From Streptococcaceae bacterium ESL0687 (GTDB lineage Bacteria > Bacillota > Bacilli > Lactobacillales > Streptococcaceae): a stretch of DNA of 64,000 nucleotides. Positions 5,667 to 14,814 of this stretch are shown piece by piece. The position numbers were made by a program, and so were the translations under genes. The stretch spans positions 744,001 to 808,000 of the forward strand of contig CP113940.1 of assembly GCA_029392475.1 (NCBI GenBank), read 5' to 3'. Under the pieces are notes generated by a model. The model was not told the DNA's origin, did not search any database, and saw only the letters and a list, made by a program, of their open reading frames with translations. Every line of letters starts with the position of its first letter. Position 1 is the first letter of the stretch.

Positions 5667-8141
5667 TTATGGTTTGAACCTTTTTAGACGCAAGGCATTG
5701 AGTAAGACTGAAACTGAGCTAAAGCTCATAGCAGCTCCTGCAAGCATTGGATTTAAGAGAGGACCTCCAAACAAGTGAAGAAGCCCCATAGCTACTGGAA
5801 TTCCCAAAATATTGTAGCCAAAGGCCCAAATTAGGTTTTCCTTGATGTTTTTAATGGTAGCACGACTCAACTCAATAGCGATTGGAACTTCAAGTAAGTC
5901 ACTTCTCATCAAAACAATGTCAGCTGATTCAATGGCCACGTCAGTCCCTGAACCTATAGCCATACCGATATCTGCTTGGGCAAGAGCTGGAGCGTCATTA
6001 ATTCCGTCCCCAACCATGGCAACTGTATAACCTTGGGCTTGAAGTTTTTTAACCTCATTAACCTTACCTTCAGGTAGAACACCACTTATAACCTGATCGA
6101 TTCCAACCTGACTAGCTATTGCTTGGGCAGTCTTGGCATTATCACCAGTTACCATAGCAACCTTAATTCCCATCTTATGAAGCCTTGCGACAGCTTCCTT
6201 GCTATCCTTTTTAAGGGCATCAGCTACAGCTATTATACCAATTAATTTTCCATTATAGGCAATAAAAATTGGAGTTTTAGCTTGCTTAGATAAGGCTTCT
6301 GCATCATTTAAGGCCTGTGCATCAACTGCAATCTTATTATCAGTCATTAGATTAGGATTTCCAATGAATATTTCTTGGCCATCAATTTGACCCTTGATTC
6401 CATGACCTGTGATTGATTCAAAATTTGTAAGGTCTGAAAACTCGACCTTTTGAGCCTTGGCTCTATCAGTGATAGCTTGAGCCAAAGGATGCTCTGATGA
6501 TTTTTCAGCAGATCCAGCAAGGCGCAAGAGGTCATCTTGGCTTGTTCCGCCGTAAACCAAGAGATCTGTAACTTGAGGTTTACCTTCGGTAATTGTTCCA
6601 GTTTTATCAAGCATGACAGCTGTAATTTTACCAGCACCTTCAAGAGCTGGACCACTCTTAATTAAGATACCATTTTCAGCTCCCTTACCGGTTCCTACCA
6701 TGATAGACGTTGGTGTCGCAAGTCCTAGAGCACAAGGACAGGCAATTACAAGAACTGAAATTGTAATGGTTAGGGCAAAAATCCATGATTCATGACCTAA
6801 GAAGTACCACATAAGTCCTGAAACAAGTGCTAGGACCATTACAATGGGAACAAAAATCCCAGACACCTTGTCCGCAAGTTTAGCAATTGGTGCCTTAGAA
6901 GCTTGTGCATCTTCAACTAACTTAATGATTTGGGCAAGAGCTGTGTCCTGACCAACTTTTTCAACCTTAAAATCGAAGCTTCCATTTTTGTTAATACTTG
7001 CCCCGACTACTTGGCTTCCTACCTTCTTCTCAACCGGTGTACTTTCCCCAGTTATCATTGATTCATCAACATAAGAAGATCCCTTGGTAACCACACCATC
7101 GACCGGAATTTTTTCTCCTGGATGAACCAAAACCAAATCCCCAACTTGCACTTGGCTTACAGGTATTTGAACTTCTTGATTATTTCTAATAACCGTTGCT
7201 TTTTTAGGGGCCAAATTAACGAGCTTACTGATAGCTTCAGAGGTTTTACCCGTTGATACGGCCTCAAAGTATTTACCTAGGGTAATCAGGGTTAGAACTA
7301 CAGCTGCAGATTCATAGTAAAGACTCATGGTAAATTCACTGCTACCCATGAAGGTTTCTACACTACCATAGAAACTATACAAGAAGGCAGCACTTGTCCC
7401 GAAGACAACAAGGGAGTCCATATTAGGATGACCCCTGAAAAGAGACTTCATCCCACCTACAAGCATAGGGCGACCAAAGAACATAACCGGCAGGGTTAAA
7501 AGAAATTGGATGGCCACAAATCCCTTGGGATGAGTCATAGGATCAATGAAGTCTGGAAGAGGTAAACCAATCATATGACCCATTGATACATATAAGAGAG
7601 GGACGGTAAAGACTGCTGAATAAACAAACCTCTTCCAAAGATTTTTCATTCTTTCGTCCTTATTATTACCAAGACCCATGTCTCCCATGTCGTCCATATC
7701 CATACCTGCCATGTCCATATCATCCATGTTCATGCCAGACATATTAGAATGATCCATTTTCGTACCGGACATATTCATGTCCTTATGATTCATAGACCCT
7801 TGAGACATATCCATTGATTTATGGTCCATCTTCATGTTAGCCATGTCCATATCCTTGTGGTCCATTTTCATAGATTCCTGTCCCTGAGACATGTCCATAG
7901 CTTTCATAGAAGAACTTGCTGTTTTAGGCTTTTGGCTGGTAGCCTTATATCCTGCCTTATCAACAGCCTTTATAATATCATCATCATTTACAAGGTCTGG
8001 ATCAAAGTCAACTGTCAATCGTTCAGTGATTAGATTAACACCTGCACTGTCAACTCCCTTTAATTTACCGACGACTTTTTCAATTGTTTGGGCGCATGAG
8101 GCACATGACATACCTTCTAAATTAAAAACTTCCTTAGTCAA
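5667..8141 (-). CDS. copA: Copper-exporting P1B-type ATPase with Met/His-rich linker
   Basis: An 824-residue copper pump. Residues 1-70 form one heavy-metal-associated domain with GMSCASC (Cys13, Cys16). Residues about 80-160 are a low-complexity Met, Asp and His linker built from [14 protein letters not shown] and MDDMDMAGM units. The ATPase core follows: transmembrane helices, GES-type actuator motif (ITGEST), the CPC ion-binding motif in [13 protein letters not shown], the phosphorylation site DKTGT, and [10 protein letters not shown]. The usual HMA, HP and MxxSS features ([15 protein letters not shown]) are present, so it should be active. It exports Cu(I) at the membrane. A cop box and promoter lie upstream; copZ follows. 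Confidence 0.92.
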   Translation of the reverse strand: MTKEVFNLEGMSCASCAQTIEKVVGKLKGVDSAGVNLITERLTVDFDPDLVNDDDIIKAVDKAGYKATSQKPKTASSSMKAMDMSQGQESMKMDHKDMDMANMKMDHKSMDMSQGSMNHKDMNMSGTKMDHSNMSGMNMDDMDMAGMDMDDMGDMGLGNNKDERMKNLWKRFVYSAVFTVPLLYVSMGHMIGLPLPDFIDPMTHPKGFVAIQFLLTLPVMFFGRPMLVGGMKSLFRGHPNMDSLVVFGTSAAFLYSFYGSVETFMGSSEFTMSLYYESAAVVLTLITLGKYFEAVSTGKTSEAISKLVNLAPKKATVIRNNQEVQIPVSQVQVGDLVLVHPGEKIPVDGVVTKGSSYVDESMITGESTPVEKKVGSQVVGASINKNGSFDFKVEKVGQDTALAQIIKLVEDAQASKAPIAKLADKVSGIFVPIVMVLALVSGLMWYFLGHESWIFALTITISVLVIACPCALGLATPTSIMVGTGKGAENGILIKSGPALEGAGKITAVMLDKTGTITEGKPQVTDLLVYGGTSQDDLLRLAGSAEKSSEHPLAQAITDRAKAQKVEFSDLTNFESITGHGIKGQIDGQEIFIGNPNLMTDNKIAVDAQALNDAEALSKQAKTPIFIAYNGKLIGIIAVADALKKDSKEAVARLHKMGIKVAMVTGDNAKTAQAIASQVGIDQVISGVLPEGKVNEVKKLQAQGYTVAMVGDGINDAPALAQADIGMAIGSGTDVAIESADIVLMRSDLLEVPIAIELSRATIKNIKENLIWAFGYNILGIPVAMGLLHLFGGPLLNPMLAGAAMSFSSVSVLLNALRLKRFKP

Positions 8142-8181
8142 AATAACACCTCCATCTTACTTGGAAAAGTTCAACATAATA

Positions 8182-8197
8182 GTTTACACATGTAAAC
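8182..8197. promoter_or_regulatory. Cop box (CopY/CopR operator)
   Basis: GTTTACACATGTAAAC is a 16-bp palindrome whose core TACACATGTA matches the TACAnnTGTA cop box bound by CopY/CopR repressors in Lactobacillales. It sits just downstream of the likely copA -10, 40 bases before the copA start, which fits copper-inducible control. Confidence 0.85.
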
Positions 8198-8211
8198 TTT
8201 ATCATATATGC

Positions 8212-8240
8212 ATGATATACCAATAAACCCAGTAAGTCAA
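8212..8240 (-). promoter_or_regulatory. Promoter of copA-copZ
   Basis: TTGACT (8235-8240), a 17-base spacer and TATCAT (8212-8217) on the minus strand. The predicted start of transcription falls just upstream of the cop box. Confidence 0.55.
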
Positions 8241-8302
8241 ATGATTCGAATGTAAAATAAAATTTATTAAAATTTTGATATTAAATTAAAATCCAACAAA
8301 AA

Positions 8303-8322
8303 AACAAGGCCAAGGCCTTGTT
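8303..8322 (-). terminator. Rho-independent terminator of the ABC importer operon
   Basis: AACAAGGCC and GGCCTTGTT form a perfect 9-bp stem with an AA centre, followed on the minus strand by a run of T. It lies 11 bases after the stop of the binding-protein gene. Confidence 0.85.
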
Positions 8323-8332
8323 TTATTTTATC

Positions 8333-9625
8333 TTATTGGTTCCAAACATCATCTAGTTGTTTTGCACCATCTTTATACATTTTTTCACGGTCTCCCTTAG
8401 GATTTGTAAGAATGTTTTCGATGATTGAACGAACTTCTGTGTTTAGGGCTGCGTTAGCATTTGTTGTAACTGGGAATGAGATTAGGTGTTCAGTATCTTT
8501 TTCTAGGATAGCTGGAACCTTAGTGTTTTCAGATTCTTGGTATTCTTTGCTCTTGATTACAGAGTCAAGGATAGGCATGTAACCTGTTTTTTGTGCCCAG
8601 TAAAGTTGAACTTCTGGAGATGAAAGGTATTTCATGAATTCAAAGGCAGCTGTTTTTTGCTCGTCGCTAGCACTTGAGAACATGTAAACATCTGTACCTT
8701 GTTGAAGGTTGTATTTAGCAGGACGTACAGCTACACCGTATTTGAATCCAGCACTTGCTGCGTCTTTTGCTACATAAGTTTCACCAGCAATACTTCCAAC
8801 GAACATTGCAACTTTTTGGCTAGCAAATGGAACTGACATGTATTTATCAGAACCTGGTGTACGGAAGTATCCTTCTTGAACACCGTCTGCATAGTAGTCT
8901 ACAACTTTTTGAGATTCTTTGCTGTCGAATTTAGTATCTTTAGTTACGTCAATTCCTTCATTCTTCATACCAAGTAGGTAGTAGTTAGATAGTGAATCGA
9001 ATCCAGCACCAACAACTTTTCCACCAGATTTTTCGTAGATTGTTTTAGATGCTTCTTTAAGTTCTTCCATAGTTGTTGGAACTTTTACACCGTATTCATT
9101 TAGAAGGTCTTCATTGTAGAAAAGAGCTTCTGTTGACTTGTTGAAAGGAATACCGTATTGGACATCATTGATTTTTGCCCCATCAAGTAGGCTATCTTTG
9201 ATTTTTTCTTGTTTACCCCAACCAATTGTTTCATTTTCAATATAAGGAGTTAGGTCAACTAGTTTTTCGTTTTCAGAAGCGTCATATAACCAACCTGGGT
9301 AGGCCTGTGAAATTGTTGGAAGATCTTTTGGCGACTGTAGGGTTGAGTTGATTTTTGCTTGAAGGTCTGGGTAAGATTGTTGGTTTTGTAGAGTAACCTT
9401 GATCTTTGGATTAGCTTTTTCAAAATCTTCAGTGATTTTTGTAAGAGCTTTTTCCTGTTCACCATTCATTGCGTGCCAGAAAGTGATTGTTGTGTCGTCT
9501 TTGATTTCAGTAACGATACTTGCATCACTTTTGCTGGCCTTAGAATCACTTTTCCCTCCACAGGCTGCTAAGCTTGTGATACTTGCTGCTGTAAGCGCAA
9601 GAGTTGCCAATTTTTTGAGTTTCAT
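8333..9625 (-). CDS. ABC importer substrate-binding lipoprotein (CUT1/UgpB-like)
   Basis: A 430-residue extracellular binding protein. The N-terminus MKLKKLATLALTAAS then SLAAC gives a lipoprotein signal with lipobox L19-A-A-C22. The mature part begins with a Ser/Lys linker and TITFWHAMNGEQEKAL, typical of family 1 (sugar, glycerol phosphate) binding proteins. I use the ATG at 9625, preceded by GGAGAG right after the stop of the upstream gene; a GTG at 9679 would put a charged extension before the signal. It is the last gene of the five-gene importer operon. The ligand is unknown; oligosaccharides or glycerol 3-phosphate are possible. Confidence 0.85.
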   Translation of the reverse strand: MKLKKLATLALTAASITSLAACGGKSDSKASKSDASIVTEIKDDTTITFWHAMNGEQEKALTKITEDFEKANPKIKVTLQNQQSYPDLQAKINSTLQSPKDLPTISQAYPGWLYDASENEKLVDLTPYIENETIGWGKQEKIKDSLLDGAKINDVQYGIPFNKSTEALFYNEDLLNEYGVKVPTTMEELKEASKTIYEKSGGKVVGAGFDSLSNYYLLGMKNEGIDVTKDTKFDSKESQKVVDYYADGVQEGYFRTPGSDKYMSVPFASQKVAMFVGSIAGETYVAKDAASAGFKYGVAVRPAKYNLQQGTDVYMFSSASDEQKTAAFEFMKYLSSPEVQLYWAQKTGYMPILDSVIKSKEYQESENTKVPAILEKDTEHLISFPVTTNANAALNTEVRSIIENILTNPKGDREKMYKDGAKQLDDVWNQ

Positions 9626-9635
9626 TCTACTCTCC

Positions 9636-10937
9636 TTATAAGATAATTTTTTGCCCACGTTGGGGTAATATTCTTTCACCGTACGGATTTTCCAGATTTT
9701 CTGGTTTCAGCGTATGGATTGGAACCAATAGTTTAGGTTGAATCATAGAAATAATTTTATCTAAATCGCGTGGTCTAGCATGCCCTGAGCAGGCCAAACG
9801 TACGAATTCGATCTTTTTACTAGCTAGAAGATCTAAAAACTTAGCATAGGCTGGATCAAAATCCCCCAAGGGTTCAGCATCACTATGGATGTAAAGGGAT
9901 CCGTCCTGTAAGTTTTCATGATGGTCAACTACCTGCCAGAGGTAGTCACCCTTATCTTCCAGTAACATATAATAAGCAACTTCTAGACTTTCATCTAAAA
10001 TTGAAAGTTTCTTACCTTCACTTTTAGTAAAGGAATAATAATAAGGTACATTTAATCCAAAGATATCTAAAAGTAAGGCTGCCATTTGGGCTTCAAGAAC
10101 TACTGTTCTAGGTGATCTTTCAATGATTTTTTCAAAGCGCTTAAGATTGGCTGGATACCCATTAAAGGTAATCTGACGATTTGGATTTTCAAGCTCTAGT
10201 TCTACTAAAGTTTCAATTAAATCATCTTCAGTAAAGGTTTTAATATCAAGCTCACGGGCATTATCCGCAAAGCTAATGCTTACACCTTCCATCATAAGCA
10301 GGTCACAGCCTTTGGCCTCAGCACAAAAATCAATGGTGTCCTGGGCATCATGACCATGAAGACGTAAGTCTCCAGTATAGACGATAAATTTGTCAGGTGT
10401 GCGAATAAGAAAGGCACTTGCCCCGTACGCATCGTGGTCAACTGGAAGCATTTCAACAGTGATTTGACCAATTTGTACCTTTTCACCCTTAACAACCTTG
10501 GTAACAGGTCTTACAAAATTCTTTTCCTCAAAAGGTGAAGGAATTAAGAAGCTGCCCTTGCGGTTTAAAGAGTTCAAAAGTTTTTCTGTTTCCTCATAAG
10601 CATAAAGGGGAATATTTGGATCCAAATAGTTAATCATTTTTGAGTGATCCAAATGAACATGGGACATGAAGACTGCTGTGTCTTCAAAATCATCTGCTAC
10701 CACTGGTAAATTTTCTGACAGTCTTGAATCATAGACATTTGATAGCTCTGGGATTAATCTGTTTTCAAGCAGGGTATCAAGTTTTTCATCTTGTAAGTCT
10801 AACTCTGGACGAAACTCTGTTCCAAAGTCAAAGAAGATTCTTGATTGATTGTAAGAAACTTCGATTACTGTCCCACCGATAGTCATTATTCCGCTATGAA
10901 AGCGGACGATTGTTTTGTTTTTATCCTTTAATTCCAT
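9636..10937 (-). CDS. Metallo-beta-lactamase-fold, beta-CASP (RNase-J-like) hydrolase
   Basis: A 433-residue protein with the metal site SHVHLDHSK (His93, His95, Asp97, His98), VDHDAYGA (His168), TGDLRLHG (Asp190) and the C-terminal CSGHARPRD and VPIHT motifs. The region between, with TFNGYPANLKRFEKI, fits a beta-CASP insertion as in RNase J and related nucleases. It lacks the long C-terminal domain of RNase J1/J2, so it is not one of those. The gene overlaps the upstream permease gene by 17 bases and its stop is 10 bases before the lipoprotein start, so it is embedded in the importer operon. The role may be RNA processing or hydrolysis of an imported phosphodiester; neither is shown. Confidence 0.7.
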   Translation of the reverse strand: MELKDKNKTIVRFHSGIMTIGGTVIEVSYNQSRIFFDFGTEFRPELDLQDEKLDTLLENRLIPELSNVYDSRLSENLPVVADDFEDTAVFMSHVHLDHSKMINYLDPNIPLYAYEETEKLLNSLNRKGSFLIPSPFEEKNFVRPVTKVVKGEKVQIGQITVEMLPVDHDAYGASAFLIRTPDKFIVYTGDLRLHGHDAQDTIDFCAEAKGCDLLMMEGVSISFADNARELDIKTFTEDDLIETLVELELENPNRQITFNGYPANLKRFEKIIERSPRTVVLEAQMAALLLDIFGLNVPYYYSFTKSEGKKLSILDESLEVAYYMLLEDKGDYLWQVVDHHENLQDGSLYIHSDAEPLGDFDPAYAKFLDLLASKKIEFVRLACSGHARPRDLDKIISMIQPKLLVPIHTLKPENLENPYGERILPQRGQKIIL

Positions 10938-11739
10938 TTTTTGTTACTCCTCTAATAATTTCTTTCCTAAAGATAAAGTAGATAATCAAAATTGGAATGA
11001 CTGTTAGGGTGGCAGCCGCCATTTGAAGGTGAACATCATTTCCACTTTCGCTTGTAAAGGCTGATAACCCATTATTTAGTAAGCGGTAGGTCTTATCATT
11101 GGTCACAAGAAGTGGCCATAGGAAGGAATTCCAACTTGAAATGAAGGTCAAGATTCCAACTGTTACTAAAGCTGGCTTAATCATAGGAATTAAAATGCGC
11201 CAGATGTACTCAAGATCACTTGCTCCGTCAATTTTTGCTGCCTTATAAAAGGTTATTGGAATGGCTTTTAAGTATCCGTTCAGGTAGTAGATGTAGAATA
11301 TACTAGTAAGGAAGGGAATGATTAAAGCTGTGTAGGTATTCAGTAGACCCAGGCGAGCAATTGTGTTGTAGTTGGTAAAAATAATTGATTCATAAGGTAC
11401 CATTAGAAGGGCTACCATGATAAATAAGACAATTTTTTTACCCTTGAACTGAAGACTTGTTAAAGCAAATGATGCTAGAACTGAGGTTACAAGAGTGGCA
11501 ACTGTTATGGCTAAAGATACAAAGACTGTATTAAAGAAATAACGAATGAAAGGTGCCTTTTCAAAAACCTGAGCATAGTTGGTAAACTGGAAGGTTTTTG
11601 GAATAAAGGTAGGTGGCATACTTGTTGCTTCACTATAGGTCATAAGACCTGCTAGAATCATATAAATGAAGGGGAACAAGGTCATAAGAGCCAGAGCTAT
11701 AATAAAGGTATAAGATAGGATGGTTGATACTTTCTTCAT
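10921..11739 (-). CDS. ABC importer permease (MalG/UgpE-like)
   Basis: A 272-residue inner-membrane permease with six predicted spans and the EAA loop that contacts the ATPase, in AAKIDGASDLEYIWRILIPM near residue 165. The family is the second permease of CUT1 importers. The ATG at 11739 abuts the stop codon of the partner permease and its own end overlaps the hydrolase gene by 17 bases, so translation is tightly coupled. Together with the gene at 11740-12618 it should form the heterodimeric channel. Confidence 0.88.
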   Translation of the reverse strand: MKKVSTILSYTFIIALALMTLFPFIYMILAGLMTYSEATSMPPTFIPKTFQFTNYAQVFEKAPFIRYFFNTVFVSLAITVATLVTSVLASFALTSLQFKGKKIVLFIMVALLMVPYESIIFTNYNTIARLGLLNTYTALIIPFLTSIFYIYYLNGYLKAIPITFYKAAKIDGASDLEYIWRILIPMIKPALVTVGILTFISSWNSFLWPLLVTNDKTYRLLNNGLSAFTSESGNDVHLQMAAATLTVIPILIIYFIFRKEIIRGVTKNGIKG

Positions 11740-12618
11740 CTATTTATTCACCTTTTCTAATAGTTTATTTTGGATAAAGGTTACAAGCAGGATAATTCCA
11801 AATAGGATAACTGTTGCAGCCATGGCAATACCAGGACGTCCTACCACATGGAATTTATCATAGATGTAGTAAACGGCGGTTGTGGCACTATTGGCAACAC
11901 CGGCTTGACCATTAAAGAGGGCGTAAACCTGAGTATAAACCTTAAATGATCCAATTAAGTTAACTGTAATTAAGAAGGCAATGGTTGGAATAAGTTGCGG
12001 GAAGGTAATTCTTCTGAAAATCTCCCAGTCAGTTGCCCCAAACATTTTAGCAATTTTATAATGCTCTTCATCAATATTTCTAAAGCCTGATAAAAGGATA
12101 ATGATATTGAAGGCTAGACTCCCCCAAATCCCGAAAATTATCAGGGTTGGAATACTCATTCCGGTACTGTTAAGCCAGTTGATTGGTTTAACACCGAAAA
12201 AGCCAAGAAAGTAATTGATAATCCCGTAGTTTTCATTGAAAAAGTATCTGAAGACAATTCCTACTGCGATTGTTGATGTTACATAAGGCATGAAGAAGAT
12301 TGTTTCAAAGAGACTCTTATTCTTAACCTTTTCAAAAATTATCCAAGCGATAATAATAGAGAGGATAAGGGCTATTGGTACCACAGAAAAAGCATAAATG
12401 GCCGTGTTTTTTAAGGCCTTATGAAAAACTGGATCCTGGATGACCTTCTTGTAGTTTGCAAGTCCTGCATAACTATGATTTAAAAGATTTCCCTTTTGAA
12501 AACTCAGCATGAAAGACTTATAGAGCGAATAAATATTAAAAATAAAGATTACAGCCAAAGATGGTAGTAAGAACAACCACGCCTTGAGCTGATTTTCTGG
12601 CTTATATTTTTTAAACAT
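11740..12618 (-). CDS. ABC importer permease (MalF/UgpA-like)
   Basis: A 292-residue permease, N-terminus KPENQLKAWLFLLPSL as is typical of the first CUT1 permease, six predicted spans, and the EAA loop KIAKMFGATDWEIFRRITFP near residue 195. Its ATG at 12618 overlaps the stop of the ATPase gene by one base (TAATG arrangement), so the two are translationally coupled. It pairs with the permease at 10921-11739. Confidence 0.88.
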   Translation of the reverse strand: MFKKYKPENQLKAWLFLLPSLAVIFIFNIYSLYKSFMLSFQKGNLLNHSYAGLANYKKVIQDPVFHKALKNTAIYAFSVVPIALILSIIIAWIIFEKVKNKSLFETIFFMPYVTSTIAVGIVFRYFFNENYGIINYFLGFFGVKPINWLNSTGMSIPTLIIFGIWGSLAFNIIILLSGFRNIDEEHYKIAKMFGATDWEIFRRITFPQLIPTIAFLITVNLIGSFKVYTQVYALFNGQAGVANSATTAVYYIYDKFHVVGRPGIAMAATVILFGIILLVTFIQNKLLEKVNK

Positions 12619-13688
12619 TAATAAACCCTTTCACCATCTTCTTTAAAAATAAAGGCCTTATTGTAAGCAAAGTCAAAAGCTAGATTTTGTCCTACTTCGA
12701 TTGCTTGTTCTATACTTACAATTGATTTAAGACGATCATTATTCAGGTAGAAATTAAGAATGCGCTCACGTCCGATTAACTCAACCTGAGTTATTTCAGC
12801 ATTGAAAATTCCATTTTCAACTGGCAGAATATCCTCTGGACGGATACCTAAAACATATTTTCCGTCAGTAAGTTGAGCCTTGAATCTTGAATCTTCAAAA
12901 TTTGCTAGAGGAACTGAGTAACCATCAAAATTAAGGAAGCCGTCCTTTAATTCAACATCAAAGGTATTAATTATTGGGTTACCAATGAATTTAGCTACAA
13001 AAAGATTGTTGGGCTCCAAGTAAAGATTCTGCGGATCATCATTTTGTTGGACGATCCCTTGATCTAAAAGAATAATCTTATCACTGATTGAAAGAGCTTC
13101 TTCCTGGTCATGGGTTACAAAGATTGTTGTAATCCCTACTTCTTTAACCAAGCGGCGAATTTCCTCACGGATTTTCAAGCGAAGTCTTGCATCTAGGTTA
13201 CTTAGGGGTTCATCAAGCAAGAGAACCTCTGGTCTTTGAACTAGAGCACGAGTGATTGCTACCCGCTGCTGCTGTCCACCTGATAAAGTACCCGGCTTTT
13301 TATCTGCAAGCTCTTCAATATTGGTAAGAGCCATGTACTCTTCAGCAATGGCACGAGCTTCAGCCTTATCTTTTTTCTTAGCTCCAACAGTTAGTGGGAA
13401 CATGATATTTTCAAGAACGGTCATGTGGGGGTAAAGGGCATAGTTCTGGAAGACAAAACCAATATTCCTATCCTTAGGTTCAACTTCTACAACAGATCTG
13501 TCATCAAACTTAATATCCCCATTACTTGGACTTAAGAGACCAGCTATAATATTAAGAATGGTTGATTTACCACAACCACTTGGGCCTAATAGACAAACCA
13601 AATCCCCAGTCTCAATCTTAAAATTAATCGACTTTAGGGCTTCAAATCCATTATCGAATGTCTTATTGATATCGATAACTTCTAGCAT
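12618..13688 (-). CDS. ABC importer ATP-binding protein (MalK/UgpC/MsmK-like)
   Basis: A 356-residue ATPase with Walker A GPSGCGKST (residues 35-43), Q-loop Gln81, signature LSGGQ (135-139), Walker B VLLLDEP (155-161) and THDQEEAL as the H-loop, followed by a C-terminal TOBE/regulatory domain with GIRPEDI. I take the ATG at 13688, which has GGAGGAAGTTGT upstream; a frame from 13736 adds an unrelated Cys-rich stretch. It is the first gene of the importer operon. The regulatory tail suggests the ATPase could also serve other importers, as MsmK does in streptococci. Confidence 0.88.
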   Translation of the reverse strand: MLEVIDINKTFDNGFEALKSINFKIETGDLVCLLGPSGCGKSTILNIIAGLLSPSNGDIKFDDRSVVEVEPKDRNIGFVFQNYALYPHMTVLENIMFPLTVGAKKKDKAEARAIAEEYMALTNIEELADKKPGTLSGGQQQRVAITRALVQRPEVLLLDEPLSNLDARLRLKIREEIRRLVKEVGITTIFVTHDQEEALSISDKIILLDQGIVQQNDDPQNLYLEPNNLFVAKFIGNPIINTFDVELKDGFLNFDGYSVPLANFEDSRFKAQLTDGKYVLGIRPEDILPVENGIFNAEITQVELIGRERILNFYLNNDRLKSIVSIEQAIEVGQNLAFDFAYNKAFIFKEDGERVY

Positions 13689-13710
13689 ACAACTTCCTCC
13701 GCTCTTTTTG

Positions 13711-13734
13711 GTACATATTCTTAACAATAAGTAC
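13711..13734. promoter_or_regulatory. Imperfect 24-bp palindrome, candidate operator of the importer operon
   Basis: GTACATATTCTT followed by AACAATAAGTAC matches its reverse complement at 10 of 12 positions per half. It lies between the -10 element and the ribosome binding site of the ATPase gene, a usual place for a repressor site. No regulator gene is next to the operon, so the protein that binds it is unknown. Confidence 0.4.
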
Positions 13735-13768
13735 ACATTTCTAATAAAATATAAGTGTTTATAGGATA

Positions 13769-13777
13769 ATTATATCA
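13769..13777 (-). promoter_or_regulatory. Extended -10 promoter of the importer operon
   Basis: TGATATAAT (TGn plus consensus -10) on the minus strand, 81 bases before the ATPase start; a weak CTGAAT lies 17 bases upstream as -35. Confidence 0.55.
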
Positions 13778-13896
13778 CTATCCTTTTCAAGATTCAGTCC
13801 TTTTTCCTAAAAAAACACAAAAAAACTTTAAAAAAAATACTAATGTTAAGTAAATTTATAATTTAAAGTAAAATATATGTAAATACGTGACAAAAA

Positions 13897-13930
13897 TAAA
13901 AACTAGAATCCACAAAGATTCTAGTTTTTG
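13897..13930 (-). terminator. Rho-independent terminator of ribU
   Basis: AAAACTAGAATC and GATTCTAGTTTT form a 12-bp stem with a 6-base loop, with A and T runs on both sides. It lies just after the ribU stop at 13934. The remaining intergenic 13778-13896 is AT-rich with no other signal. Confidence 0.8.
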
Positions 13931-13933
13931 TTT

Positions 13934-14506
13934 TTATCTGGGACTTTTCTCCATTACTGGAAGTCGCTTAGCAACACCCAAAATAAGAGCTAGACTCCCT
14001 GTATATACAAGACCTTGAACAAGGTTAAAAGGCGTAACCATTGCAAGTAGGTATTTACCTACACCGATAATTTGTTTGATATCAAAACCTGCAAATTTGG
14101 CATATAAAGGAATTGCGTAAAAATAGTTCATAAGAACCATGGCAATAGTCATAGCAATACTTGCACAGACTCCTCCCACAACAAATTTACGACCGCCATA
14201 AGATTTTCCAGCGATAAGGGCAAAAACAGTCACAAAAAGACCTACTGCCAACATATTCATTGGTAATCCAACCATTGTATTCACACCTTGGTTATTTATA
14301 AGAAGCTTTAATAAAGATCTTATAAGAAGGATTACATAGGCTGTCTTTAAATCAAATATAAAGTAGCCAATCATAATGGGAATAACTGAAAATTCGATTT
14401 TCAAAAAATCAGCTCCCGGTATAATTGGAAACTGCGGGAAAATCATAAGAACTGTGGCAACAGCACTTAGGATGGCGATATACGCCAGACGTTTGGTATC
14501 TTTCAT
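13934..14506 (-). CDS. ribU: Riboflavin ECF transporter S component RibU
   Basis: A 190-residue membrane protein with five or six hydrophobic spans and the RibU signatures FLKIEFSVIPIMIGY near residue 35 and NNQGVNTMVGLPMN near residue 72, which line the riboflavin-binding pocket. The protein captures riboflavin at the membrane and works with the shared ECF energising module (EcfA, EcfA', EcfT), which is not in this window. The FMN riboswitch directly upstream supports the assignment. It is a single-gene transcript with its own promoter and terminator. Confidence 0.93.
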   Translation of the reverse strand: MKDTKRLAYIAILSAVATVLMIFPQFPIIPGADFLKIEFSVIPIMIGYFIFDLKTAYVILLIRSLLKLLINNQGVNTMVGLPMNMLAVGLFVTVFALIAGKSYGGRKFVVGGVCASIAMTIAMVLMNYFYAIPLYAKFAGFDIKQIIGVGKYLLAMVTPFNLVQGLVYTGSLALILGVAKRLPVMEKSPR

Positions 14507-14571
14507 GGGTTCCTCCTAAATTTTATTTAGAAGACTTGCAAAAAAATAAAACAATATTAAATTTTTCCTTG

Positions 14572-14682
14572 TCTCCTCTTCATCCTGACTTTAACAGTTG
14601 GTACTGGAATTTTACCAGTTCGGCCGAAAATTTCGGTTCATGGACTTTACCACCAGTGGGGAAACGACCCCCGCCCTGAAGA
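14572..14682 (-). ncRNA. FMN riboswitch (RFN element)
   Basis: On the minus strand the conserved blocks appear in order: TTCAGGGCGGGG, ACTGGTGGTAAAGTCCATGA, GAACTGGTAAAATTCCAGTA, CCAACTGTTAAAGTC, and GGATGAAGAGGAG. These are the hallmark segments of the FMN aptamer. It lies 65 bases upstream of ribU, so excess FMN should lower ribU expression. No strong terminator hairpin is seen between aptamer and gene, which points to control of translation or a weak terminator. Confidence 0.95.
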
Positions 14683-14708
14683 CATGTCTAAACATTTAGA
14701 CAAGTAGT

Positions 14709-14736
14709 ATTTTAACACAAAGGAGAACAATAGCAA
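14709..14736 (-). promoter_or_regulatory. Promoter of the riboswitch-ribU transcript
   Basis: TTGCTA (14731-14736), a 16-base spacer and an extended -10 TGTTAAAAT (14709-14717) on the minus strand, about 26 bases before the aptamer. Confidence 0.6.
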
Positions 14737-14768
14737 AATATTTACTATTCAAGCTACAAATAAGACAC

Positions 14769-14793
14769 AAAAAAACCTGCCCCAAGAGACAGA
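14769..14793 (-). terminator. Terminator of the infC-rpmI-rplT operon
   Basis: On the minus strand TCTGTCT, a CTTG loop and GGGCAGG form a short GC-rich hairpin followed by T7. It lies 21 bases after the rplT stop. Confidence 0.7.
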
Positions 14794-14814
14794 TTTTCCA
14801 AATCTAAAAGATTC

